Shown: positions 34,046 to 42,641 of the stretch, one piece after another
How the letters are laid out: every line of letters starts with the position of its first letter
Numbering within the stretch: position 1 is the first letter of the stretch
Source: Alphaproteobacteria bacterium
Lineage (GTDB): Bacteria; Pseudomonadota; Alphaproteobacteria; Bin95
NCBI GenBank assembly: GCA_020638555.1
Contig: JACKII010000001.1
Coordinates: 992,001-1,056,000, forward strand
DNA: 64,000 nucleotides
Reading direction: 5' to 3'
Notes under the pieces: generated by a model
The model's database searches: none
Told to the model about the DNA's origin: nothing
The model's input: the letters and a program-made list of their open reading frames with translations, nothing else
Translations under genes and position numbers: made by a program

Positions 34046-34134
34046 GGCCGGCACGGCCGGGACGGGATGCGGCGCTTGTTGGCTCCGGACGGGGGCGATA
34101 CGCTGTCGTACCGCGAACCCGGTGAGAGTTTGGC

Positions 34135-35376
34135 ATGAGGGTCAAGGACCTTTGGCGCGTCGGCGGCCTTGCGCTGACGCTCGGTTTTCTGACGCTGTTC
34201 ATCGGCGGTGGCGCCCGTCACGGCATCGGTCTGGTGCTGAAGCCGATGGCGGAGTCGCTGGACTGGGACCGCACGCTGCTGGGGGCGGTGATCGCGGTGT
34301 TCATGGTGACCACGGCCTTCACCATGGTGCTGGTCGGGCGCCTGGCCGACCGGTATGCGCCCGCCTGGATCCTGGCCGGCGGCTGTCTGGTGAGTGCGGC
34401 GGGCATCGGCCTGATGGCGCTGACCGAGCACGCCTGGCAGGCCCTTCTGCTGTATGGCGTGGTGTTCGCCGTCGGCAATGGCGCGATCTCGATCACGCCG
34501 GTGGGCGTGATGCTGACCCGGCGGTTCGGCGCGCGGGCCGGGCTCGCCAACAGCATCGCCATTTCCGGCATGGGGGTCGGGCAGTTGCTGATCCTCTCCG
34601 GCCTGTCGGTCGTGCTGGTCGAGGCCGGCTGGCGCGAGGTGTTTCTGTGGCTGGGGCTGCTGAACCTGGTGACGGCGCCCGTGTTGCTGATCGGGCTGCT
34701 GCGTGACCGCGCCGGCGGGACGGCCTGCTCCGACAGCCCTGGCAGCCCTGGCAGCCCTGACGGCCCTGGCGGCCGGGCGGCGCCGGGCGATGGCGCGACG
34801 GTGCGGCAGGCGGCGGGGACGGGCGGTTTCTGGGCGCTGATGGCCTTTTATGCGGTCTGCGGCTTCCAGGATTTCTTCGTGTCCTCGCACGTGGTGGCCT
34901 TCGCGCTCGATCAGGGGGTGGCGCCGTTGCTGGCCGGCAATCTGCTGGCCTTCATGGGGCTGGCGGGCCTGGTGGGCGTGCTGACGGCCGGGGCGTGGTC
35001 CGACCGGTCCGGGCCGGCCTGGCCGGCCTTTGCGAGCTTCATCGTCCGCAACGCCCTGTTCCTGCTGGTGCTGGTCGACCGGTCGCCGGCGGCGATCGCC
35101 GTGTTTGCGCTGGGCTATGGCCTGACCTTCTGGGTGACGGCACCCCTGACGGTGATTTTCGTGCGCGACCGGTTCGGCGGGCGCAATCTCGGCACGATTT
35201 CCGGCATGGTGACCATGACCCATCACATTGCCGGCGGCCTCGGTGCGCTGATCGGGGCGATGGTGTTCGATGCGGAAGGGGACTACCGGGCCGCGTTCGC
35301 GCTGATGCTGGCGCTGTCGCTGGTGGCCAGTGCCATCACCTGGCGGCTGGCCCGGCTTCCGAAGACGCGCCACTGA
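34135..35376 (+). CDS. major facilitator superfamily transporter
   Basis: A 413-aa MFS protein with twelve membrane segments split by a long cytoplasmic loop (about residues 195-225) rich in GSPGSPDGPGG. The loop 2-3 signature is GRLADRYAP. The branch resembles monocarboxylate/oxalate:formate-type antiporters. The substrate is unknown. It lies upstream of, and on the same strand as, the selenoprotein candidate (118-bp gap). Confidence 0.88.
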   Translation: MRVKDLWRVGGLALTLGFLTLFIGGGARHGIGLVLKPMAESLDWDRTLLGAVIAVFMVTTAFTMVLVGRLADRYAPAWILAGGCLVSAAGIGLMALTEHAWQALLLYGVVFAVGNGAISITPVGVMLTRRFGARAGLANSIAISGMGVGQLLILSGLSVVLVEAGWREVFLWLGLLNLVTAPVLLIGLLRDRAGGTACSDSPGSPGSPDGPGGRAAPGDGATVRQAAGTGGFWALMAFYAVCGFQDFFVSSHVVAFALDQGVAPLLAGNLLAFMGLAGLVGVLTAGAWSDRSGPAWPAFASFIVRNALFLLVLVDRSPAAIAVFALGYGLTFWVTAPLTVIFVRDRFGGRNLGTISGMVTMTHHIAGGLGALIGAMVFDAEGDYRAAFALMLALSLVASAITWRLARLPKTRH

Positions 35377-35494
35377 ATCGCGGTTGGCCCGGCGGCGCCG
35401 CTATTCTATGATTGGGTCGATCTTCGGGTGAGCGCGATGGCAGGGCAATTGCGCCCTGCGGCGTTCGCTCCCCGGCAACGGCGAAAGGTAGCCC

Positions 35495-36460
35495 ATGAGC
35501 GATCAATCGCAGACGGACGCCGCGCTCGGCTTTGCGCCCGAGCACGATGCGCCCGTCCCGTATATGAAACGATTGCGGGATTATTATCTCGCACTCGGTT
35601 ATGGCAATCCGTACCGGTGGGCCCAATACCGGGACGTTCCCTTCACGAAGCTGGCCAAGCCGCTGAACCAGACCAAGGTGGGTCTGGTGGTGACCGCGGC
35701 GCCCTATCAGGCCGACAAGGGCGACCAGGGCCCGGGCGCGGCCTACAACGCCTCGGCGAAATTCTATCGGGTCTACACCGACTCGATCGAGGGCGAGCCG
35801 GACGTGCGCATCTCGCACATCGGCTATGACCGCAAATACACCACCGCCGCCGACATCAACAGCTACTTCCCGCTGAAGGCGCTGAAGCAGGCAGAGGCGG
35901 ACGGGCGGATCGGCGAGCTGTCGAAGCGTTTCGTCGGCACCCCCACCAACCGCAGCCAGGTGGTGACGATCGAGCAGGATTGCCGGGACGTGCTGGCCGC
36001 GCTGCGGGCGGACGGTGTCGAAGCGGCCGTGATCGTTGCTGTTTGACCGGTGTGCCACCAGACCGTGAGTCTGACCGCACGCTATCTCGAATCGCACGGC
36101 ATCCCGACCGTCATCATGGGTTGCGCCAAGGACATCGTCGAGCAGGCGGGCGTGCCGCGCTTCCTGTTCAGCGACTTCCCGCTGGGCAATCCGGCCGGCA
36201 AGCCCCACGACGCCGACTCCCAGCGCGAGACGCTGGCCATGGCGCTGGACCTGCTGGAATCCGCCACCGGCCCGCGCACCACGCGGCAGTCGCCCCAGCA
36301 CTGGAACGACGACGCCGAATGGAAGCTGGATTTCCAGAATATCGACCGCATCCCGGCCGAGGAGATCGCCCGTCGCCGGGCGGAATTCGACGAGGTCAAG
36401 CGCGTCGCCAAGGAACGCCGCGAACAGGACGGCAGCGGCAAGGCGACCGCAGCGGAATGA
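35495..36460 (+). CDS. GrdB-family (glycine/sarcosine/betaine reductase B-like) protein, predicted selenoprotein with Sec184
   Basis: One continuous 321-codon frame interrupted only by TGA at 36044-36046 (codon 184). The part before (1-183) and the part after (PVCHQTVSLTARYLE ... to the TGA at 36458-36460) are in the same frame and belong to one family, the proteobacterial relatives of GrdB. The TGA sits at the first place of a redox C-x-x-C-H motif, giving U184-P-V-C187-H. A hairpin fitting the bacterial SECIS model starts 2 bases later. There is no new ribosome site or ATG after the TGA. The alternative is a nonsense mutation, but hitting exactly the redox residue by chance is unlikely. The reaction is unknown; a Sec/Cys redox pair suggests a thiol-linked reductase. 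I rate Sec decoding as likely; the genome must also carry selA, selB, selC and selD. Confidence 0.85.
36047..36083 (+). promoter_or_regulatory. candidate bacterial SECIS hairpin
   Basis: Directly after the TGA, GGTGTGC (36049-36055) pairs with GCACGCT (36077-36083), allowing two G-U pairs. A symmetric 3x3 internal loop follows, then CAGAC (36059-36063) pairs perfectly with GTCTG (36069-36073). The apical loop is CGTGA (36064-36068), with G as its second base, 17 bases after the TGA. The published bSECIS model asks for a G among the first two loop bases and 16-37 bases of spacing; both are met. Confidence 0.65.
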
Positions 36461-36522
36461 GGGGGTGGGGACGGCCGCGCGCCGTCCCCGGCCTCCATTG
36501 CGTTTATCGACGTTTCGGTGAG

Positions 36523-36541
36523 CCCCGGCCTCGTGCCGGGG
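36523..36541. repeat. short GC hairpin before the CoA transferase gene
   Basis: CCCCGGC (36523-36529) pairs with GCCGGGG (36535-36541) around CTCGT. No T-tract follows on the plus strand, so it is a REP-like hairpin or weak stop after the GrdB-family gene rather than a full terminator. Confidence 0.5.
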
Positions 36542-36597
36542 TCTTGCCGTGACGCCCCATTCCCGGCGGGCCATGCCGCGCCGACAGGACAGGAAAC

Positions 36598-37806
36598 ATG
36601 AGCGAAAATCTGCCCCTTTCCGGCATTCGGGTTCTCGACATCGGCACGCTGATCGCCGGCCCGTTCGGCGCCACCATGCTGGGCGACTTCGGCGCCGAGG
36701 TGATCAAGGTCGAGCAGCCGGGCCGCGGCGACGCGCTGCGCGGCTCGCCGGTGAACGGCAAGGCCAACCGGTCCGGCAACTGGCTGGTCGAGGGGCGGAA
36801 CAAGAAGTCCGTCACCCTGAATCTGCGCGTGCCGGAAGGGCAGGCGGTGCTGAAAGAGCTGATCGGCCACGCCGACGTGCTGATGGAGAATTTCACCCCC
36901 GGCACGCTGGAAAAATGGGGGCTCGGCTGGGACGTGGTGCACGCGCTCAACCCGCGCCTGATCATGACGCGCGTCTCCGGCTATGGGCAGGTGGGGCCGT
37001 ATGCCAAGCGGTCCGGCTATGACCGCATCGCTCTCGGCTTTTCGGGCTATATGTACCCGACCGGCTTTCCGGACCGGTTTCCGGTGCGCCCGGCGTTTGC
37101 GACCGCGGACTACAACACCGGCACGTTTGCCGCGCTGGCGACCATGTTCGCGCTCTACCATCGCGATGCGCCCGGCGGCAGCGGCGAGGGCCAGCTGATC
37201 GACCTGGGCCTGTATGAGGCGCCGTTCCGCATCACCGCGGACATGATGACCATGTACGCCCGCAACGGCGAAATCCGCGAGCGCATCGGCAACCGCAATC
37301 CGGGCTTCACGCCGGCCGGCACGTTCGAGACCAAGGACGGCCGCTATGTGCAGATCGCCGCCGGCGGCGATGCGGTCTGGGCCCGTCTGGCCAAGGCCAT
37401 GGGGCGCGCCGAAATGGCGGAGGATCCGCGCTACAAGACCATCGCCGAGCGCATGACCCGCGCCGACGAGATGGAGCAGATGCTGGCCGAATGGGTCGCC
37501 ACCATGGACTTCAACGAAATCGAGTCCCTGCTGGTGGGCGCCAATGTGCCGTTCGGCGGCATCTACACCGCCGCCGACATCGCCAGCGACCCGCATTACG
37601 CGGCGCGGGACAATATCGCCCGCGTGCCGGATGCGGAACTGGGCGAGGTGGTGATGCCCGGCGTGGTGCCGCGCATGGAGGGCACGCCCGGCCGTATCAC
37701 GCACCCCGGCGAGGAGATCGGCGCCCACACCGACGAAATCTATGGCGGCCTGCTCGGCAAGTCCGCCGAAGACCTGGCAGCACTGCGCGAAGCCGGGGTC
37801 ATCTGA
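36598..37806 (+). CDS. CaiB/BaiF family III CoA-transferase
   Basis: A 402-aa family III CoA-transferase. It begins PLSGIRVLDIGTLIAGPFGA and has MLGDFGAEVIKVEQPGRGD and the NKKSVTLNL stretch typical of the family. The catalytic aspartate is probably Asp171 (ATADYNTG), matching Asp169 of formyl-CoA transferase. It moves CoA between carboxylic acids. No acyl-CoA dehydrogenase is adjacent on this strand, but the catabolic cluster that starts at 37856 on the other strand converges with it. Confidence 0.92.
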   Translation: MSENLPLSGIRVLDIGTLIAGPFGATMLGDFGAEVIKVEQPGRGDALRGSPVNGKANRSGNWLVEGRNKKSVTLNLRVPEGQAVLKELIGHADVLMENFTPGTLEKWGLGWDVVHALNPRLIMTRVSGYGQVGPYAKRSGYDRIALGFSGYMYPTGFPDRFPVRPAFATADYNTGTFAALATMFALYHRDAPGGSGEGQLIDLGLYEAPFRITADMMTMYARNGEIRERIGNRNPGFTPAGTFETKDGRYVQIAAGGDAVWARLAKAMGRAEMAEDPRYKTIAERMTRADEMEQMLAEWVATMDFNEIESLLVGANVPFGGIYTAADIASDPHYAARDNIARVPDAELGEVVMPGVVPRMEGTPGRITHPGEEIGAHTDEIYGGLLGKSAEDLAALREAGVI

Positions 37807-37855
37807 CCCCGGCCGTCTTGAGGCAGGAAACCTTGCCGCTGGCCGCGGCCGGGCC

Positions 37856-38821
37856 TCAGGCGGCGCGGCGGGCCAGTTCCTGGGCGGCCGAAAGGATCGG
37901 GTCGCCCTCCAGGCCGGTGGAGGGGCGGCCGTCCACGCCCACCGGCACCTCGCCCACCAGGGTGATGCGGTAGAGCTGGCGGTCGTAGTCGGACTCGAAA
38001 ATGTCGGTCGGCGCCAGGTGCGAGGTCGACCGGTTGTCCCAGAAGGCGATGTCGCCGGCATTCCACTTGAAGCGCACGGTGTATTCCGGCCGCACCACAT
38101 GCTCCCAGAGCAGGTGCAGCAACTGCTCGCTTTCGCGCGGCGTCAGGCCGACGACGGATTTGAGGAAGGATGGGCTGACGAACAGCAGCTTCTCGCCGCT
38201 TTCTGGATGCACCGTCACCAGCGGATGTTCGCTCACCAGCACGCGCTTGCGCACGCTGTCGTCATAGGCGGCCTTGCCCGAGGTCGCCTCGAAGCGGTGG
38301 ATGGCGCGCAGGCTCTCGACGAAGCCCTGCATCGGCGCCGACAGGCCGGCATAGGCGGCGGCGAGATTGGTCCAGAACGTGTCGCCGCCATAGGGCGGGA
38401 TGGTGACGCCGCGCAGGATCGAGGCCATGGGCGGGTTCACGGCGGCGGTGATGTCCGTGTGCCAGCCGGACCAGGGGGTCACCTTTTTCTGCTCGCGATT
38501 GCTGTTGGCGGTGCGGTTCTTGGCGACCGAGTAGACTTCGGGATAGCCGTCCACATGGCCGAAGACCGCGTGGCCGATGGTGCATTCGCCGAATTGCCGC
38601 GCCATGGCGACATGCTGGGCATGGTCCAGGTCCTGGCCGCGGAAGAAGACCACCTTCCAATCCACCAGGGCCTGGCGGATTTCCTTCAGCGTTTCCTTTG
38701 CCACCGGCTGTTTGAAGTCGACGCCCTCGATTTCCGCGCCGATGTGCAGGGTTTGCGGGCGCACCCGGATTGTGCGGTAGGAGCTGGGATCGGCGGCGGC
38801 GCGCATGGTGGCGTTGGACAT
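37856..38821 (-). CDS. TauD/TfdA-family Fe(II)/2-oxoglutarate dioxygenase (taurine dioxygenase-like)
   Basis: A 321-aa dioxygenase. Iron ligands are His121/Asp123 (GWHTDIT) and distal His268 (NRSTSHLAP). TauD hallmarks include GAEIEGVDF near residue 28 and VVFFRGQDL near 57. It is closer to TauD than the one at 21327. Natural substrates in this group are sulfonates, sulfates or aryloxy acids. It is alone between the CoA-transferase end and the Rieske gene; the 182-bp gap 38822-39003 shows nothing notable. Confidence 0.9.
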   Translation of the reverse strand: MSNATMRAAADPSSYRTIRVRPQTLHIGAEIEGVDFKQPVAKETLKEIRQALVDWKVVFFRGQDLDHAQHVAMARQFGECTIGHAVFGHVDGYPEVYSVAKNRTANSNREQKKVTPWSGWHTDITAAVNPPMASILRGVTIPPYGGDTFWTNLAAAYAGLSAPMQGFVESLRAIHRFEATSGKAAYDDSVRKRVLVSEHPLVTVHPESGEKLLFVSPSFLKSVVGLTPRESEQLLHLLWEHVVRPEYTVRFKWNAGDIAFWDNRSTSHLAPTDIFESDYDRQLYRITLVGEVPVGVDGRPSTGLEGDPILSAAQELARRAA

Positions 38822-39003
38822 GGCGGTTTCCTCTTTGGGTTCGGTCCCCGGGCGGCATGCGAAGCGTGCCAGCTTCGGGGCCGAAGGCGGTCAAGCCACC
38901 AGCGTAGGCGATCGCCGGGCGAAGAGACAGGCGAATCTTTCGCGCCCGGGCCTTGCGCGCAGGCGCCCGGGCCTTGCCCGCACGCGACCGACGCCTTGGC
39001 GCC

Positions 39004-40320
39004 TCAGAGGTCGTAGCCGAAGTCGGCGCCGAGGCGGGCGGTCATCGGTCCGGCCGCGGCCTCCGCCCAGTCGGTGCCGGCGGGCAGGTGCATGGAGACA
39101 GCGCGGACCATGAAGGTTTCGGGTCGGGTCGCGCCCGGTGGCAGCGTGCCGGTCTCGCGATGGGCGCGGACGGCATCCAGCAACAGCCGGCGGGTCTGGA
39201 CGATGCCGGCGTCCGAAGCGCAGAGATGCTCCTGCGTGCGGTCGTAGATCGGCATGGTGCCGGCCTGGCAGGCGGCATCCTGCACCCAGAGCCCCGGCAC
39301 GCCGGAAAACCAGTGGTCCTGCTGGCTTTGGTAGTCGAAGCCGAAGCCGTTGTCGGGCCGGTATTTGGTGCGGAAGTCGCCATAGGGCACGGTCGGCGGC
39401 TGCGGCTCGTAGACCTGGCGGCTGGCATGGCCGGTCTCGCGGCCCTTGTGGCCGTTCGCCAGCACCTCGCGCATGCGCGGGTAAAGCTCGCCCACGGGCG
39501 TGTAGGAGAACATCAGGCAGAGCGTGTTTTCGTCATCCATCGGCACCCACGCATGGCCGGAGAGTTCCGGGAATTTCGACTGTGGCGGCACCAGGGTCCA
39601 GAACGGCGCCAGGAACTGGTTGACGCGCCAGTAATGGGTCCGCTCGTCGACGACGCGGCGGGCGGCGATGCGGACGCCGGCCTCGGTGCGCTGGCACTCG
39701 AATTTCGGGCGCAGGTCCTGGGCAGCGATCCACTGGTTGATCGCGCCCTGGCCGTCGATGCGGCCGTGCAGGATCGGCGCGTGCGCGGAATCGATCTCGC
39801 CTTCCAGCGCCTGGAGCCAGTTGCATTCCTGCACCCGGAACGAGACGAACACGTTTTCGGCCGGCACCAGGTTGAACTCGATCTCCGGCAGCGGCGGCGG
39901 TGCGGTTTCGGGCCCCAGATAGGCCCAGAGCACGCCGCCCCGTTCCCGGCAGGGATAGGCCCGCAGGCGCACGCTCTTGTACATCAGGCTGTCGTCGTCG
40001 ACCGCCGGCATGTCGAGCGCCCGGCCGTTCACGTCGAACTTCCAGCCGTGATAGACGCAGCGCAGGCCGCATTCCTCGTTGCGGCCGAACATCATCGGCG
40101 CGCCGCGGTGCGGGCAGGCATTGGCGACCAGGCCGGGCCGCCCGTCGCTGTCGCGGAAGGCGACCAGATCCTCGCCCAGCAGCTTGACGCGCTTCGGCTG
40201 GCCGTCCGGCGCGAGGCCCTCCGTGGGGTAGAACGGGATCCAGAACAGGCGCATCCAGTCGCCCATGGGCGTGCCGGGGCCGACGCGGGTCAGGGTCTCG
40301 TTGTCCTGGGCGTTCAACAT
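39004..40320 (-). CDS. Rieske aromatic oxygenase alpha subunit (phthalate dioxygenase-like)
   Basis: A 438-aa Rieske oxygenase. [2Fe-2S] ligands: Cys69/His71 (ACPHRG) and Cys88/His91 (CVYHGW). Mononuclear iron: Asp177, His180, His185 (EIDSAHAPILH). The layout, with a long C-terminal part, matches the phthalate 4,5-dioxygenase/phenoxybenzoate group. It needs a separate reductase, not seen here. It lies 13 bp after the TetR gene and is probably the last gene of the operon that starts at 43945. Confidence 0.92.
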   Translation of the reverse strand: MLNAQDNETLTRVGPGTPMGDWMRLFWIPFYPTEGLAPDGQPKRVKLLGEDLVAFRDSDGRPGLVANACPHRGAPMMFGRNEECGLRCVYHGWKFDVNGRALDMPAVDDDSLMYKSVRLRAYPCRERGGVLWAYLGPETAPPPLPEIEFNLVPAENVFVSFRVQECNWLQALEGEIDSAHAPILHGRIDGQGAINQWIAAQDLRPKFECQRTEAGVRIAARRVVDERTHYWRVNQFLAPFWTLVPPQSKFPELSGHAWVPMDDENTLCLMFSYTPVGELYPRMREVLANGHKGRETGHASRQVYEPQPPTVPYGDFRTKYRPDNGFGFDYQSQQDHWFSGVPGLWVQDAACQAGTMPIYDRTQEHLCASDAGIVQTRRLLLDAVRAHRETGTLPPGATRPETFMVRAVSMHLPAGTDWAEAAAGPMTARLGADFGYDL

Positions 40321-40333
40321 GCGCGGTGTCTCC

Positions 40334-41014
40334 TCAAAAAGGGCCGAGGTCGGCGGCGGCGGTGGCGCCGGCGGGGGTGAGCAGGCCGTGGGCCAGCAGG
40401 TCGAACGAGGCGCGGACATAGGCGTGCACGTCGTGGCTGCGGTCGAAGCGCCAGGATTGCAGCGCCCAGGCATGGGCCATGGAGGCCAGTTGCGAACAGA
40501 CCAGGTCCACGTCGAGGGCGCGGACCAATCCCCGTTCCTGGCAGGCGCGGACACAGCCCGCCAGGAGCGCGTGAATCTCGCGTTCGCGTCGCAGCACCGG
40601 CTTGCGGCGTTCCGGGTCCAGCGAACGGAACGAGCGATAGGCGAGGATGGTCGCTTCCTTGTTGGCGTCGACCACGCCGCAATAGGCGGCAAAGGCGGCA
40701 TAGAGGCGGGCGAGCGGTTCCGGCTCGCGGGCGGCCGCGGCGGCGACCTCGCGGTGGTACTGGTCCAACCGCTCCAGCAGGGTGAGGAGGAGCACGTCCT
40801 CCTTGTTGCGGAAATACTGGTAGATCAGGCCGGGGCTGATGCCGGCCTCCTGGGCGATGTCCTTGATGGTGACGGTGTAATAGCCGCGCGCGCCGAACAG
40901 CTTGATCGCGGCGGCGATGATCTGGCCGCGGCGCCGGTCGACCAGATCCGGGTTCTCGACCTGGGCGGTGACGAGGTCGTGGCGGCTGTCGGGGCTCATG
41001 GCGGGGTCAGGCAT
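40334..41014 (-). CDS. TetR-family regulator, FadR/YsiA-like
   Basis: A 226-aa TetR regulator. The HTH (AAAIKLFGARGYYTVTIKDIAQEAGISPGLIYQYF; residues about 32-68) closely resembles Bacillus FadR/YsiA-type repressors of fatty-acid breakdown, which sense acyl-CoA. Its start overlaps the MaoC gene by 8 bp; a second ATG at 40999 is possible. A 22-bp palindrome of FadR-operator type sits upstream of the operon at 43968-43989, so autorepression of the whole unit is the natural reading. Confidence 0.9.
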   Translation of the reverse strand: MPDPAMSPDSRHDLVTAQVENPDLVDRRRGQIIAAAIKLFGARGYYTVTIKDIAQEAGISPGLIYQYFRNKEDVLLLTLLERLDQYHREVAAAAAREPEPLARLYAAFAAYCGVVDANKEATILAYRSFRSLDPERRKPVLRREREIHALLAGCVRACQERGLVRALDVDLVCSQLASMAHAWALQSWRFDRSHDVHAYVRASFDLLAHGLLTPAGATAAADLGPF

Positions 41015-41474
41015 CCGGCCGGCAGCGATAGAGGCTGGACGATTTCATCGTGTGCACCGCCTCGCCGCGCTGGTTGCGGATTTCGCGGTGGAAGACGACG
41101 ATGCCCCGCTTGCCGTCGCTGGTCAGGCGCTTTTCGACCGGCGTGTTGATGACTTCCAGCGTGTCGCCATGCTTCACCGGCTTGTGGATGCGCCAGTCGT
41201 CCGTGCCCATCATGGCGATGATGGTGCCGTCGTTGACGCCGCTCTGGCACATCAGGCCGCCGGCGATGGCGAGGACCAGCGGGCCGTGGGCGATGGGCTC
41301 GCCATAGGGTTGCTCCTTGCAGAATTCGTGGTCCACATGCGGCGCGTTGAAGTCGCCGGAAAGGCAGGCGAAGTTGACGATGTCGGTGGACGTCACCGTG
41401 CGCCGGGGCGTGCGGTACGGCTTGCCGATCTCGAAATCCTCGAAATAGAGGCCGCGCGGCTGTCGCGGTTGCAT
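41007..41474 (-). CDS. MaoC-family acyl dehydratase
   Basis: A 155-aa hot-dog-fold protein with the R-hydratase motif: Asp41 and His46 in SGDFNAPHVDHEF, then GEPIAHGPLVLAIAGGL. It hydrates enoyl-CoA or dehydrates 3-hydroxyacyl-CoA. It is located 12 bp after the acyl-CoA dehydrogenase stop, so substrate flow would be CoA transfer, dehydrogenation, hydration. Confidence 0.9.
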   Translation of the reverse strand: MQPRQPRGLYFEDFEIGKPYRTPRRTVTSTDIVNFACLSGDFNAPHVDHEFCKEQPYGEPIAHGPLVLAIAGGLMCQSGVNDGTIIAMMGTDDWRIHKPVKHGDTLEVINTPVEKRLTSDGKRGIVVFHREIRNQRGEAVHTMKSSSLYRCRPDA

Positions 41475-41486
41475 GGCGGTTCTCCC

Positions 41487-42641
41487 TTAGAGGCCCATCC
41501 GGCTGGCGATGACATTGCGCTGGATTTCGCTGGTGCCGCCGCCGATCGGGCCGACTCGGGCGTCGCGGAACAGCATCTGCATGTCCGGGTCGACGATATA
41601 GCCGGCGCCGGCCATGATCTGCATGGCCATGTCCGCCACCTTCCAGTTGACCTCGGTCGCATAGGCCTTGGCGACGGCGTTTTCCAGGATCGGGTCGAGG
41701 CCGGCGTCCAGCATCTCCGCCACGCGGAAGGTCTGGGCGCGGGCGGTCTGGTACATCATCTGCATCTCGGCGAATTTGTGGCTGACCGCCTGGAACTTGC
41801 CGATGGGCCGGCCGAATTGCTGCCGCTCGCGGGCATAGGCGAGGGCGTGCTCCAGGATGCGCAGCGTGTTGCCGACGCCGTTGGCGGCCAGGTTCAGCCG
41901 CTCGACGTTCAGGCATTTCATCAGGCCGTGCCAGCCGTCGTTCTCGGTGCCGATCAGCCGGTCGGCCGGCAGGCGCACGCCGTCGAAAAAGCAGTGGTTC
42001 GCCTCGGTCGTGTGCCGGCCGAGGGCCGAGAGGCGGTTGACGGTGACGCCGGGCAGGGTGGTGTCGACCAGGAACAGGCTGATGCCGTCATAGCCGCGGC
42101 CGGGCTTGGTCTTGGCGACCACGACCAGATTGTGGGCCACGTGCGCGGCGCTGTTGTAGATTTTCTGGCCCGACAGCACATAGGCGTCGCCGTCGCGCCG
42201 GGCGAAGCATTCGATGCCGGCGACGTCGGAGCCGTGGTCCGGCTCGGAGAGGCAAAGGGCCAAGCGCATGTCGCCGGCCATGATGGGCGGCAGGATCTCC
42301 CGCCGCATCGCTTCGGAGCCGTGCAGGGCGATGTGCATGCCGGCATAGATGCAGGTGATGCCCCAGGCCTGGGCGATGCCGCCATAATGGTAGGCCAGCG
42401 CCTCGCCCAGCACGGCCAGGTCTTTGAACGAGCCGCCGAGGCCGCCGTCGGCCTTGGGATAGACGATGCCGTTGACGCCCAACTCGGCCAGCGCCCGGCA
42501 GGCCTCATAGGGGTATTCGCCGGCCCGGTCCAGCTCGCGGATTTTCTCCGGCGGCAGCACTCGGGCGAGCGTGCCGAGCACGCTCTCGCGCAGCAGTTTC
42601 TGCTCGTCTGTGAAGCCGTGGGTCAGATGCGGGTCGGTCAT
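41487..42641 (-). CDS. acyl-CoA dehydrogenase
   Basis: A 384-aa acyl-CoA dehydrogenase of normal length. It has ALCLSEPDHGSD (FAD/substrate region near residue 130), QKIYNSAAHVAHNLVV and the C-terminal RDARVGPIGGGTSEIQRNVI. In medium-chain enzymes the catalytic Glu lies in (E)GTSxIQ; here that position is Gly, so the base is probably elsewhere, as in isovaleryl-CoA-type enzymes. ATG 42641 overlaps the CoA-transferase stop by 4 bp. The electron acceptor would be ETF. Confidence 0.92.
   Translation of the reverse strand: MTDPHLTHGFTDEQKLLRESVLGTLARVLPPEKIRELDRAGEYPYEACRALAELGVNGIVYPKADGGLGGSFKDLAVLGEALAYHYGGIAQAWGITCIYAGMHIALHGSEAMRREILPPIMAGDMRLALCLSEPDHGSDVAGIECFARRDGDAYVLSGQKIYNSAAHVAHNLVVVAKTKPGRGYDGISLFLVDTTLPGVTVNRLSALGRHTTEANHCFFDGVRLPADRLIGTENDGWHGLMKCLNVERLNLAANGVGNTLRILEHALAYARERQQFGRPIGKFQAVSHKFAEMQMMYQTARAQTFRVAEMLDAGLDPILENAVAKAYATEVNWKVADMAMQIMAGAGYIVDPDMQMLFRDARVGPIGGGTSEIQRNVIASRMGL

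Noticed and set aside
35495..36460. Reading the GrdB-family gene as a pseudogene with a nonsense mutation
   Set aside because: The TGA falls exactly on the first redox residue of the C-x-x-C motif, both sides stay in frame with normal codon use, and a SECIS-like hairpin follows. Decay would not choose that place. It remains the fallback if Sec genes are missing.
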